Shown here: positions 17,123-25,375 of the stretch, in pieces | How positions within the stretch are numbered: the stretch's first letter is position 1 | Layout: each line of letters begins with the position of its first letter | Notes under the pieces: generated by a model | What the model was told of the DNA's origin: nothing | What the model saw: only the letters and a program-made list of their open reading frames with translations | The model's database searches: none | NCBI RefSeq assembly: GCF_004346035.1 | Contig: NZ_SLZN01000007.1 | Span: 62,001-126,000, forward strand | Length of the DNA: 64,000 nt | Direction of reading: 5' to 3' | Source: Acidomonas methanolica | Lineage (GTDB): Bacteria; Pseudomonadota; Alphaproteobacteria; Acetobacterales; Acetobacteraceae | Translations under genes and position numbers: made by a program

Positions 17123-17530
17123 TCAGAACACCATCGACCGCACCGCCCCCCGGCGCTTCACCGGGCCACCGCTCCCGTCCCGCACGGACCAGACCGGCGC
17201 ATGCGGCACCTCCCGCGCCCGCGCGGCCATTTCCGCATCCAGCGCAAGACGCAACCGCGCCAGCACCGCCTCGCCGACAACCCCCACGGGCGTCACCGCC
17301 CGCCCGCGCCGCCGGCACAACACCCCGCGCAACCGCATGTCCGGATGCGGCAGCCCCGCCTCGCTCAACTCCGTCCAGGACACGCCGACATCCCGCCGGT
17401 GCCGCGGCTCGCTCGTGGTCACGAAGGGCGACGCGAGAACGAATTCCCCCTCCCGACCCACCACGACCATGTATTGCCAGCCTGAAAAAATCACATCGCC
17501 TTCAGAAATATCCGAATCGAACAGAGACAT
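17123..17530 (-). CDS. Phage protein of unknown function, first gene of late operon
   Basis: A 135-residue protein starting MSLFDSDISEGDVIFSGWQY at 17530, with ribosome site AGAGG six bases ahead; a longer in-frame start at 17560 lies in the terminator. The first half is beta-rich (VIFSGWQYMVVVGREGEFVLA), the rest basic and helical (VVGEAVLARLRLALDAEMAAR), ending RGAVRSMVF. It precedes small terminase by 40 bases. No family recognised. A packaging-accessory or regulatory role is possible; only its place at the head of the structural genes is certain. Confidence 0.6.
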   Translation of the reverse strand: MSLFDSDISEGDVIFSGWQYMVVVGREGEFVLASPFVTTSEPRHRRDVGVSWTELSEAGLPHPDMRLRGVLCRRRGRAVTPVGVVGEAVLARLRLALDAEMAARAREVPHAPVWSVRDGSGGPVKRRGAVRSMVF

Positions 17531-17544
17531 ATGGACCTCTGGAC

Positions 17545-17571
17545 ACAAAAAAACCGCCACGAGGGCGGTTT
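17545..17571 (-). terminator. Strong intrinsic terminator ahead of late genes
   Basis: On the minus strand: AAACCGCC, loop CTCGT, GGCGGTTT, then a run of seven T in total (GGCGGTTTTTTT). The stem is 8 bp with no mismatch. It lies 15 bases upstream of the first late gene and about 30 bases past a promoter-like pair, so leftward transcription would stop unless the polymerase is modified. Confidence 0.85.
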
Positions 17572-17601
17572 GTTCAAATGCAGTTTTTCCATTATGAGAA
17601 A

Positions 17602-17630
17602 AACATAAATCAAATGCGCGCGGAACGCAA
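17602..17630 (-). promoter_or_regulatory. Candidate late promoter
   Basis: On the minus strand TTGCGT (17630-17625), 17 bases, TATGTT (17607-17602). This would start a transcript near 17595 that meets the terminator within about 25-50 bases. The region is notably AT-rich against its surroundings. Prediction by eye only. Confidence 0.45.
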
Positions 17631-17633
17631 TAT

Positions 17634-18125
17634 TTAATTCTTCATTCCCGCTTCTTTTTTTTGCATTCCGTAAAAATGCGCCAGCATCTCAAGAAGAAAC
17701 GCCGATTGCGCCGAAACCTTCATGCGCGCACGCGCCTCGGAAAGATCCGGATAAAGACACCGCGCCATGGCGGAAAACGACATCTCGCGCCCCAGCATCA
17801 TCTCCAGCCGCACATGCGCCGCCAGCCCGAGCGTCTCCCGAATCCGGCTCAACCGCGCCGCGCATTTCCCGCGATTGAGCATCCAGCTATGCACATCCCC
17901 CTTCAACGCATCGGGGCGCGGCGCGGCCGGACGATCCACCACCCCCAGCGACGCGAAGACATATTCCCGACTCCACCGCTCCGCCGCCGCTACCTCCTCA
18001 TCGCCGATATCGCCCGCCTCCCGCAGCACCTGCACCGTGCCCAGCACGCGATGCGTCGCCCCCACGCGCCGGAAACCGTCCCGCGCCAGTCGCTCCGGCG
18101 TCGGCTCCATCACAGCATCCCTCAT
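17634..18125 (-). CDS. Candidate late regulator / Q-like antiterminator (163 aa)
   Basis: Starts MRDAVMEPTPERLARDGFRR at an ATG overlapping the stop of the upstream gene (ATGA). All-helical and basic, with LNRGKCAARLSRIRETLGLA and FSAMARCLYPDLSEARARMKV as possible DNA-contact helices, ending FYGMQKKEAGMKN. No family is recognised. It is the last early gene and is followed directly by a promoter-like pair and a strong terminator, which is where lambdoid Q and similar late activators are encoded. The role is inferred from that layout; a plain late activator or an unrelated protein is possible. Confidence 0.5.
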   Translation of the reverse strand: MRDAVMEPTPERLARDGFRRVGATHRVLGTVQVLREAGDIGDEEVAAAERWSREYVFASLGVVDRPAAPRPDALKGDVHSWMLNRGKCAARLSRIRETLGLAAHVRLEMMLGREMSFSAMARCLYPDLSEARARMKVSAQSAFLLEMLAHFYGMQKKEAGMKN

Positions 18126-18385
18126 TCCACCTCGTCCCCCAGAACCGCCCCGATCGGCCGCAAGCCGGGAAAGAGCGGCACGGCCTCGCCGGCCCACACC
18201 GCCGCCCAACTGACCCGATGCCCCGCGGGCAACGCCTCGAATCGATCGCGCTCCGAAATAAACCGGACCCTTTCCAAGGAACGCGGCCGGGCCGGCCTCC
18301 ACTCCTCGGAAGCCAGCATCGCCGCCAGCGACTCCGCCGATACCCTCCGCCGCCCGAAAGCGTGCTCATTCCCGTGCGCTTTCAT
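18122..18385 (-). CDS. Small early phage protein (87 aa), unknown
   Basis: Starts MKAHGNEHAFGRRRVSAESL at 18385 and ends VLGDEVE. Ribosome site CGAGG lies nine bases before the ATG. Divergent from the XRE repressor, with operator O1 15-35 bases upstream, so it is probably the first repressed early gene. The sequence has a basic N-terminus (FGRRRVSAESLAAMLASEEW) and a Trp-rich end, with no known motif. Overlaps the next gene by 4 bases. A Cro-like role would fit the location but no helix-turn-helix is evident. Confidence 0.55.
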   Translation of the reverse strand: MKAHGNEHAFGRRRVSAESLAAMLASEEWRPARPRSLERVRFISERDRFEALPAGHRVSWAAVWAGEAVPLFPGLRPIGAVLGDEVE

Positions 18386-18402
18386 AACAACCTCGTTACA
18401 AT

Positions 18403-18417
18403 ATGGCAATTTGCCAT
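18403..18417. promoter_or_regulatory. Repressor operator O1
   Basis: ATGGC-AATTT-GCCAT inside the larger perfect palindrome 18400-18420 (AATATGGCAA, T, TTGCCATATT). It sits just upstream of the leftward early gene. The same half-sites with the same 5-base spacer occur at 18445 and 19047. Confidence 0.75.
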
Positions 18418-18444
18418 ATTCAATGTTAAAAAAACAGTCTGGAT

Positions 18445-18459
18445 TTGGCAAAGAGCCAT
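18445..18459. promoter_or_regulatory. Repressor operator O2
   Basis: TTGGC-AAAGA-GCCAT, one half-site base off the O1 form. It lies eight bases upstream of the repressor ATG at 18468, a position suited to autoregulation. Confidence 0.65.
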
Positions 18460-18467
18460 TGCTATGA

Positions 18468-18866
18468 ATGGCCATGGCCAAACACAAACGCCCCGACTCC
18501 CTCGCCACGATACAGCGCGCTATCGGCACACGCATCGCCTGGGCCCGAGAACTCGTGATTCCCAACCAGAGCGAGTGCGCCCGCCTGCTGGGCGTGGACG
18601 CCTCGACCCTGAACAAGATCGAGAAAGGCGATCGGGCGCCCAGTGTGTTTCTCATTGCCGCTCTATCGAATCGCCTCCGGGTATCAACGGATTTCCTCCT
18701 GAAAGGAGTACTGAACGGTCGAACGGACGAAGAATTGGCTCTCCGCCTTGCAGCCCTGCACCCAGAGCTGGTGCTCCAGCGACAAGACACAGATCCGCAC
18801 ACGGACAAAAACACGCCTTCCGACACGCCTGCGCAGCCCAGGAGACCAGGCGGGGATCTTCATTAG
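18468..18866 (+). CDS. XRE-family phage repressor
   Basis: A 132-residue protein with a single helix-turn-helix of the XRE type in residues about 20-75: RIAWARELVIPNQSECARLLG (helix 2-turn-helix 3: SECARLLGVDASTLNKIE) and the usual end of the fold, KGDRAPSVFLIAALSNRLRVS. The C-terminal 50 residues are polar and Pro/Asp-rich with no LexA-type peptidase Ser/Lys pair, so SOS self-cleavage is unlikely. It is divergent from the early leftward genes over 82 bases that carry operators O1 and O2. Likely keeps the prophage silent. Confidence 0.85.
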   Translation: MAMAKHKRPDSLATIQRAIGTRIAWARELVIPNQSECARLLGVDASTLNKIEKGDRAPSVFLIAALSNRLRVSTDFLLKGVLNGRTDEELALRLAALHPELVLQRQDTDPHTDKNTPSDTPAQPRRPGGDLH

Positions 18867-18938
18867 ACGTCCCGTTTTCATCACCCATTCTGGCCTCTCT
18901 TCGCCTTCTTCTTGCGCATTTTCGCGAAACCAAAACTG

Positions 18939-18953
18939 GAACAAAACGAGAAC
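18939..18953. promoter_or_regulatory. Candidate LexA (SOS) box
   Basis: GAAC-AAAACGA-GAAC, a direct repeat with 7-base spacer, as in the alphaproteobacterial LexA site GTTC-N7-GTTC (read on the other strand). It lies 73 bases past the repressor stop. An 8-base fixed pattern can occur by chance about once per window, so support is moderate. Confidence 0.5.
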
Positions 18954-19046
18954 AATTGCAATCCCGATTCACACATCCAATCACGACACCCCGTCCCCAA
19001 TAACGGAAAAAATCCAACAGGATTCTCCGCCATTAACGGTAAATTA

Positions 19047-19061
19047 ATGGCAATGAGCCAT
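19047..19061. promoter_or_regulatory. Operator-like site O3
   Basis: ATGGC-AATGA-GCCAT: same half-sites and spacer as O1, 600 bases away on the far side of the repressor gene. It overlaps the arm of the inverted repeat at 19029-19051, and further single half-sites lie at 19029 and 19079. Confidence 0.6.
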
Positions 19062-19316
19062 GAAGTCAAGGCGGAAAAATGGCATCGCGTCATTCGTCCG
19101 AGTCGCGAGGAGAGGTGGTTGCAGACGCGCCCTTCCTAAAATAACATTTACGCGACTTTCCTTCGATCACCCCCTATTTTCGATTGAACCGGGGCAACAT
19201 AAAAATACGGGCAAGATGCGGCCAAAGCAGAACCTAATCACGCGATACACACGTCACAAACTCGCAAGACGAACTGCGGCGGACCGAAATAAAAAAGCCA
19301 ACGGATACCAGAACCG

Positions 19317-22300
19317 ATGAATGCAATTGTCGTCACCGCCCTGCGGCGACCCCTCACCTTCGTCGTCCTGTCGATTCTGATCCTGCTTTTCGGCGTCCTC
19401 TCGATCTTCAAGACTCCAACGGACGTGTTCCCGGAGATCAAGGTGCCCGTGGTCGCCGTCGTATGGACCTATAACGGCCTCCTGCCCGAGCAATTCGCAG
19501 GCCGCATCACCTATAATTTCGAGCTCGCCGTCACCACGACGGTGCAGAACATCGAGCACATGGAGTCGAACTCCTATTACGGCCGCTCGATCGTCGACAT
19601 CTACTTCCAGCCCGGCACCCCGATCGGCACCGCCGAGGCGGAAGTGACGTCGATCGCCCAGACCATCCTCCTCGGCCTGCCGCCCAAAGTGCCGGCCCCG
19701 ATGATCGTGGCCCTGAATCCGTCACAGGTGCCCGTCATCTCGCTCCAGATCACCTCGGAGAAGGAGACCCCGTCGGATCTGTTCAAGCTCGGCGTCATCC
19801 GCGTGAGGCCGCTGCTGGCCACCGTCCCCGGCGCCGTCGTCGCCCATCCCTATGGCGGCATGGACAGCTTCGTGATGGTGTCGCTCAACCAGCAGCAGCT
19901 CCGCGCGCACCACCTCTCCGCCTCCGACGTCCAGGCCGCTCTGACCGACCAGAACATCGTCCTTCCCGCCGGCGACCAGAAAATCGACGCCACGGACTGG
20001 ATGGTGCAGACGAACGCCACCGCCGAGTCGATGGAGGATATCGCCAACCTCCCCGTCAAGCGCGTCGGCAACGCCGTGATCTACGTCCGCGACGTCGCGG
20101 ACGTGTATCGCGGCGGCCACCCGCAGACGAACCTCGTCCTCGTGAAGGGACGTCAGGCCGTGGAGGTCATCACCCAGAAGGGCGGCACCGCCTCCACGCT
20201 CGACGTCGTCTCCGCCACCAAGGCGCTTCTCCCCCGTCTGCGCGCCATCCTTCCGGAAGACGTCCACGTCTCGGTCCTCCAGGACGCCTCGATCATGGTG
20301 AAGGACCAGATCAAGGACGTCGTCCGCGAGATGGTCACGGCCTCGTTCCTCACCGGCATCGTCGTGCTGCTCTTCCTCGGCTCCTGGCGCTCGACCATCA
20401 TCATCGCGACCTCCATCCCGCTTGCGATCCTCTCCTCGATCATCGGCCTCGGATGGGCCGGGCAGTCGATCAACGTGATGACGCTCGGCGGCCTGGCGCT
20501 CGCCGTCGGCATCCTCGTCGACGACGCGACCGTCATGATCGAGAACATCGACACCCATCTGGAGATGGGCAAGGAACTCGAACTCGCCATCATCGACGCG
20601 GCCAACCAGATCGTCATCCCGACCTTCGTCTCGACGACATGCATCTGCATCGTCTGGCTGCCGCTCTTCGAGCTGTCCGGCGTCTCGGGCTATCTGTTCA
20701 TGCCGATGGCGCTGGCCATCATGTTCGCGATGATCGCCTCGTTCATCCTGTCGCGGACCCTCGTGCCGACGATGGCGAAATACCTCCTCGCCGGCCAGAT
20801 CCATCACGGCGGCCACGCCGAAGCGCCGGACCCGCACGGCATCGACGACCAGGCCGTCGATGCCGTCGACATGGCCCATTCACACGCCAAACCGCCCCCG
20901 AAGAGCATCTTCGGCCGCTTCCAGCAGGGGTTCGAGGCCCGCTTCACCCGCTTCCGCAACGGGTACGGCCACGTTCTCGAAAACTGCGTGGCGCGCAGAA
21001 AGACCTTCGTCGGCGTCTTCCTTCTCATCTCCGTCGGCTCGATGGGCCTCTATCTGATCGCGGGGCGCGACTTCTTCCCCGAGGTCAAGTCCGACACGCT
21101 CCAGATGCACATGCGCGCGCCCCTCGGCACACGTATCGAGGTCGCGGGACGCATTTCCGCCCTGGTCGTCGATCGCATCCGCGCCGATCTGCCCGACAAG
21201 ACCGATAACATCATCTCGAATTGCGGCCTGCCGGAAGGCCCGCACAACCAGGCCTTCATGCCCTCGCCAACCGTCGGCACGCAGGATTGCGACATCACCG
21301 TCGCGCTGAAAGACGAGCAGTCGCCCGTATGGGACTACCGCGCCCTGCTGCGCAAGGACCTCTCCAGGCGCTTCCCCGGCACGGTCTTCACCTTCCAGCC
21401 CGCCGACCTGACGGACAAGATCCTGAATTTCGGCTCGTCCGCGCCGATCGACATCCAGCTTTCCGGCCCGGATTCGAAGGCCAACTACGAATACGCCAAG
21501 CACCTGATCAGCCTGATCCGCCACATCCCGGGCACGGCGGACGTCAACATCCAGCAGACCATGTCCACGCCGACCCTGCTGGTGAACGGCAAGCGCACCT
21601 TCATGCAGGCCACGGGCATGACGGAAACGGATCTCGCCAACAACGAACTGCTGACCCTCGCCGGCTCGGTCGTCGTCCATCCGCAATTCTGGCTCGATCC
21701 GGTCGACCACGTGACCTTCCCGCTGAACGTCTACACATCGCAGGATCAGCTCACCCATCTCAACGACCTGCTGACCACCCCGGTGGACAAAGGCGACGGC
21801 GACCCCCATGACAATGCCCAGCTCATGGGCGCCATCGCCGAAGTGGTCGCGACCGGCACGCCGGGCGAGGTCTCGCACTACAACTCCATGTCCGAGATGG
21901 ACATCTACGTGAACATCGAAGGAACGGATATGGGGTCCGTGCTGGATGCGGTCCGCCAGGTGATCAGGAAGGACGCCCACAACGTCCCGCGCTCGACCGC
22001 CGTGGACGTCCGCGGGCAGGCCACCACCATGGCCAGCGCCTATACCCAGCTCATCTTCGGCCTCTGCATCTCGATCGTCCTGATCTACCTGCTGATCGTG
22101 GTGAACTTCCAGTCGTGGCTGGACCCGTTCATCATCATCACCGCGTTGCCGGGCGCCCTCGGCGGCATCGCCTGGGCGCTCTTCCTCACCGGAACACGCC
22201 TCTCCGTCCCGGCCCTGACCGGCGCGATCATGTGCATGGGCACCGCGACCGCCAACTCGATCCTCGTCGTCTCCTTCGCCCGCGAACGCATCGAGATCCA

Positions 22301-22541
22301 CGGCGACGCGCTGAAAGCCGCCGTCGAGGCCGGTTTCGGCCGCATCCGCCCCGTCCTCATGACCGCCCTGGCCATGGTCGTCGGCATGATCCCGATGGCG
22401 ACCTCCAACTCCACCAACGCCCCGCTCGGCCGCGCCGTCATCGGCGGGCTGATCGTGGCCACCCTCTCCACCCTCCTCTTCGTCCCCTGCGTCTACGCAA
22501 TCCTTCACAACCGCGCACCGCGTCATAAGGAACACGCCTGA
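19317..22541 (+). CDS. RND efflux permease
   Basis: A 1074-residue inner-membrane proton antiporter of the resistance-nodulation-division superfamily. The N-terminal membrane helix is followed by TPTDVFPEIKVPVVAVVWTY, the porter domain, and TM4 with GILVDDATVMIENI (Asp pair about residues 402-403) that carries protons. A second repeat ends GTATANSILVVSFARERIE. The cytoplasmic link between halves (about 494-525) is His/Asp-rich (HHGGHAE, DMAHSHAK), which hints at metal contact or tuning. First gene of an operon with adaptor and outer-membrane factor, each overlapping. Substrate unknown; no local repressor gene except the phage one. Confidence 0.92.
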   Translation: MNAIVVTALRRPLTFVVLSILILLFGVLSIFKTPTDVFPEIKVPVVAVVWTYNGLLPEQFAGRITYNFELAVTTTVQNIEHMESNSYYGRSIVDIYFQPGTPIGTAEAEVTSIAQTILLGLPPKVPAPMIVALNPSQVPVISLQITSEKETPSDLFKLGVIRVRPLLATVPGAVVAHPYGGMDSFVMVSLNQQQLRAHHLSASDVQAALTDQNIVLPAGDQKIDATDWMVQTNATAESMEDIANLPVKRVGNAVIYVRDVADVYRGGHPQTNLVLVKGRQAVEVITQKGGTASTLDVVSATKALLPRLRAILPEDVHVSVLQDASIMVKDQIKDVVREMVTASFLTGIVVLLFLGSWRSTIIIATSIPLAILSSIIGLGWAGQSINVMTLGGLALAVGILVDDATVMIENIDTHLEMGKELELAIIDAANQIVIPTFVSTTCICIVWLPLFELSGVSGYLFMPMALAIMFAMIASFILSRTLVPTMAKYLLAGQIHHGGHAEAPDPHGIDDQAVDAVDMAHSHAKPPPKSIFGRFQQGFEARFTRFRNGYGHVLENCVARRKTFVGVFLLISVGSMGLYLIAGRDFFPEVKSDTLQMHMRAPLGTRIEVAGRISALVVDRIRADLPDKTDNIISNCGLPEGPHNQAFMPSPTVGTQDCDITVALKDEQSPVWDYRALLRKDLSRRFPGTVFTFQPADLTDKILNFGSSAPIDIQLSGPDSKANYEYAKHLISLIRHIPGTADVNIQQTMSTPTLLVNGKRTFMQATGMTETDLANNELLTLAGSVVVHPQFWLDPVDHVTFPLNVYTSQDQLTHLNDLLTTPVDKGDGDPHDNAQLMGAIAEVVATGTPGEVSHYNSMSEMDIYVNIEGTDMGSVLDAVRQVIRKDAHNVPRSTAVDVRGQATTMASAYTQLIFGLCISIVLIYLLIVVNFQSWLDPFIIITALPGALGGIAWALFLTGTRLSVPALTGAIMCMGTATANSILVVSFARERIEIHGDALKAAVEAGFGRIRPVLMTALAMVVGMIPMATSNSTNAPLGRAVIGGLIVATLSTLLFVPCVYAILHNRAPRHKEHA

Positions 22542-23722
22542 TGGCCACCTCTCCCAGACTCTTCGCCATCGCGGGAGGGTGCATCCTCGCGTTCTACGTC
22601 GGCTATATCTTTGTCGAACGCGGCCGCGCCGCCGTCGTGCTGAAGCAGACGACCGAGGAAAGCGCCATCCCTGACGTGGCGGTCGTCACGCCCATCAAAT
22701 CGCCGGACAAGGTCTCCCTGACCCTGCCTGGCACGATCGACGCCTGGTACCAGGCGCCGATCTACCCGCAGGTCTCGGGCTACGTGAAAATGTGGTACAA
22801 GGACTACGGCGCCCATGTGAAGGCCGGCGACGTCCTGGCCGAAATCAACGCCCCGGCCCTGGACGCCCAGTACGCACAGGCCAAGGCGACCCTCGCCTCG
22901 GTCACGGCGAAATACAACCTCGCCGTCGTGACGCTGCAACGCTGGCAGAACATGGGCAAATCCCACGCCGTCTCGGGGCAGTCCGTCTCCGTCGCCCAGG
23001 CGAACGAACAATCCGCCAAGGCCGAGGTCGACGCCGCCCAGCGCAATGTCGATCACTTCGTGGCGCTGGAGAAATTCAAGATCATCGTCGCCCCGTTCGA
23101 CGGCGTCGTCACCGCGCGTGAAATCAGCGTGGGCGACTACGTGCGTAACGGCGGCGGCAACCTGACCTCAGCGGGCTCCGCCTCGGAACTCTTCACCGTG
23201 GCCGACGTCCACAGGCTCCGCCTCTTCGTCTCGGTGCCGGAAGTCATCTCCTACATCCTCCAGCCGGATCTCTCCGCCAAGGTCAGCGTCCCGCCATATC
23301 TGGGCCGCACGTTCGACGCCCACTTCCTGACCACGGCGCGCGGATACGACCCCAACACCCGCACCGCCGTCACCGAATTCACGATGGACAACCCCAACGA
23401 GGTTCTCTGGCCCGGCACCTTCGCCTCCGTGGCGTTCACGGCCCATAACGAACACTCCCATCTGTATGAACTGCCCACCTCCGCCCTGGTCTTTCAGGAG
23501 AAAGGCATGCAGGTCGTGCTCGTGAAGCCGGACAACACCGTTCATTTCCAGGATATCGTCGTGGGCCGCATGGCCGACACCTCGACGGAAATCCAGTTCG
23601 GCATCGATTCGAGCGACCGCGTCATCGCCAACCCCCCCGCCGACCTCCTCGAAGGTGACAAGGTCAACGTCGTCGTGCCCGACCGCGGCTACAACCAGTC
23701 GGGTTTCGGAAAATCAGAATGA
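22541..23722 (+). CDS. RND periplasmic adaptor (membrane fusion protein)
   Basis: A 393-residue HlyD/AcrA-type adaptor. N-terminal signal anchor FAIAGGCILAFYVGYIFVE, then a beta-barrel/lipoyl start YPQVSGYVKMWYKDYGAHV, VKAGDVLAEINAPALDAQY, a helical hairpin (about 110-170), and the return lipoyl half IVAPFDGVVTAREISVGDYV. The start overlaps the permease stop (TGATG) and the end overlaps the next gene (ATGA), so the three are made together. It links permease and outer-membrane channel in the periplasm. Length is typical. Confidence 0.92.
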   Translation: MATSPRLFAIAGGCILAFYVGYIFVERGRAAVVLKQTTEESAIPDVAVVTPIKSPDKVSLTLPGTIDAWYQAPIYPQVSGYVKMWYKDYGAHVKAGDVLAEINAPALDAQYAQAKATLASVTAKYNLAVVTLQRWQNMGKSHAVSGQSVSVAQANEQSAKAEVDAAQRNVDHFVALEKFKIIVAPFDGVVTAREISVGDYVRNGGGNLTSAGSASELFTVADVHRLRLFVSVPEVISYILQPDLSAKVSVPPYLGRTFDAHFLTTARGYDPNTRTAVTEFTMDNPNEVLWPGTFASVAFTAHNEHSHLYELPTSALVFQEKGMQVVLVKPDNTVHFQDIVVGRMADTSTEIQFGIDSSDRVIANPPADLLEGDKVNVVVPDRGYNQSGFGKSE

Positions 23723-25347
23723 TCCCCAGCCGTCTTCTCCGTCAGGTCCTGTCCGCCGGCTCCGCCCTGTCTCTCGCGGGATTGTCCGCCTGCGACCTCG
23801 CCCCGGCCTACAAACCGCCGACCTTCATCGTCCCCGCCAGCTGGCACGGCCAGGCCCCCTTCGCCGAGGCCACGCCGGCGGACGCCGCCCTGCCGAAAGA
23901 CTGGTGGACCCTCCTGCGTGACCCGACGCTGAACGATCTGGAAGCCAGGCTGACCGCGAGCAACCCGGATCTGCAAGCCGCCGCCGAGCGCTTCATCCAG
24001 GCGCGTGCCATGGTCGTGCAGGCCCGCTCCCAGTTGCTGCCCCATTTCGGCCTCGCCGCCGGCGCGTCGGACAACAAACAATCCGCGGACCGCCTCTTCC
24101 GCTACAAGGGCGAGACGACGGCAACGGACGAGAGCTATCAGGGCCTCGCCAGTTGGGAGCCCGACTTCTGGTCCCGGATTCGCAACAACATCCGCGCCCA
24201 GAAACAGTACGCCCAGGAGAAGGCCGCCGATTACGCGATGTCGCGCCTGAGCCTCCAGGCGGAACTCGCCTCGGATTACGTCCAGCTTCGCGGCTATGAC
24301 GCCCAGATCGCCATCTACTCGCAGTCGATCAGCTACTACCAGAAGGCGCTGGACATCACCCGCATCCAGTTCAAGAACCAGGCCGCGCCGCGTCTGGACG
24401 TGATGCGCGCCATGACCCAGCTCTACAATACACAGGCCGCCAGACTCGACATCGAGGCCGCCCGTCAGGTCACCGAGCACGCCATCGCCGTCCTGACCAA
24501 CGCCTCGCCGTCGAATTTCCATATCCAGCCGACGGAAATCCTCGGCTTCAGCCAGCCGCATATCCCGACCGGCATCCCCTCGGCGCTCCTCCAGCGCCGC
24601 CCGGACATCGCCAGCGCCGAGCGCGAAATGGCTCAGGCCAACCGCCGGATCGGCATCGCCCGCGCCGCCTTCTATCCGCATATCTCACTCGCGGCCGGCG
24701 GCGGCTTCGACCAGAACGGGTTCGATCTCGCCAATCTGGCGAACTCGCTCTGGACCTACGGCGCCTCCTTCTCGCTGCCGATCTTCGAAGGCGGCCTCCG
24801 CCGCGCCGAGCTGCAACGCTCCTGGTCCGCCTATCGCGAGACGCTGGACGATTACCGCTCCAAGGTCCTCGCCTCCTTCAAGGAGGTGGAGGACGGCCTC
24901 TCCCTGACCGACCGTCTGTACAGGGAGAACGACGCGCTGAAAAAGGCCGTGGACGCAACGCTGCAAACCCAGCAGATGACCATGACCCTCTATCAGGGCG
25001 GCGTCGGCACCTATCTCGAAGCCATCTTCTCACAGGTCCAGACGCTCGAGACCCGCATCAACCAGGTCCAGATCGCCACCCGTCTCTTCCAGGCGGATGT
25101 CAGCCTCGTCCGCGCCCTCGGCGGCGGATGGGACGTCAAGCTCCTGCCCACCATGGACCAGACCTTGTCCATCGAGCCGCTGCAATATGACGATCTTCAC
25201 CACCCCAGCCCCATCGGCGACGTGAACGCGTCCCAGCACCCCGAACGGTTCAACAATCTCGGCGGCGCCGCCCCGATCGCCGCCACTGCGGCGGGCAACC
25301 GGAAACTCACCCCGCTCGCCAGCCCCGGCCCCATGCCGTCCAACTGA
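23719..25347 (+). CDS. RND outer-membrane channel lipoprotein (NodT family)
   Basis: A 542-residue TolC-like outer-membrane factor. Signal with lipobox LAGLSAC (Cys25), then paired helical repeats: DWWTLLRDPTLNDLEARLTA, YVQLRGYDAQIAIYSQSI, and in the second half PSALLQRRPDIASAEREMAQ and RIGIARAAFYPHISLAAGGG, both NodT hallmarks. The last 60 residues are a polar Pro/Ala-rich extension beyond the usual barrel-tunnel end. Third gene of the efflux operon. It completes the tripartite pump. Confidence 0.92.
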   Translation: MIPSRLLRQVLSAGSALSLAGLSACDLAPAYKPPTFIVPASWHGQAPFAEATPADAALPKDWWTLLRDPTLNDLEARLTASNPDLQAAAERFIQARAMVVQARSQLLPHFGLAAGASDNKQSADRLFRYKGETTATDESYQGLASWEPDFWSRIRNNIRAQKQYAQEKAADYAMSRLSLQAELASDYVQLRGYDAQIAIYSQSISYYQKALDITRIQFKNQAAPRLDVMRAMTQLYNTQAARLDIEAARQVTEHAIAVLTNASPSNFHIQPTEILGFSQPHIPTGIPSALLQRRPDIASAEREMAQANRRIGIARAAFYPHISLAAGGGFDQNGFDLANLANSLWTYGASFSLPIFEGGLRRAELQRSWSAYRETLDDYRSKVLASFKEVEDGLSLTDRLYRENDALKKAVDATLQTQQMTMTLYQGGVGTYLEAIFSQVQTLETRINQVQIATRLFQADVSLVRALGGGWDVKLLPTMDQTLSIEPLQYDDLHHPSPIGDVNASQHPERFNNLGGAAPIAATAAGNRKLTPLASPGPMPSN

Positions 25348-25375
25348 TCTCAACGGAGGAGGGCCGCCCCGGGCC

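Larger units (their letters stand above)
1..18866. mobile_element. Compact contractile-tail prophage, left end outside window
   Basis: A leftward block of phage morphogenesis genes: terminase pair, portal, scaffold, capsid, sheath, tube, chaperone, hub, spike, wedge and tail genes, headed by a divergent XRE repressor. Gene order matches Mu/P2-like myophages. Most neighbours overlap by 4 bases (ATGA, GTGA), as in phage operons, but four host-type composite repeats lie between genes. Base composition is like the host. No integrase, transposase, replication, holin or lysozyme gene is seen here; these may lie left of position 1. The right border is set at the end of the repressor gene; a third operator-like site at 19047 suggests it could reach about 19.1 kb. 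Confidence 0.9.
18867..19316. other. 450-bp gap between prophage repressor and RND operon
   Basis: No convincing gene. It holds a LexA-type box (18939-18953), an inverted repeat GCCATTAA/TTAATGGC (19029-19051), operator-like O3 (19047-19061), and a short open frame from 19047 or 19053 encoding about 30 residues ending ERWLQTRPS. The right half, AT-rich near 19135-19200, probably holds the promoter of the efflux operon. Composition is lower in GC than the genes around it. Confidence 0.6.
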
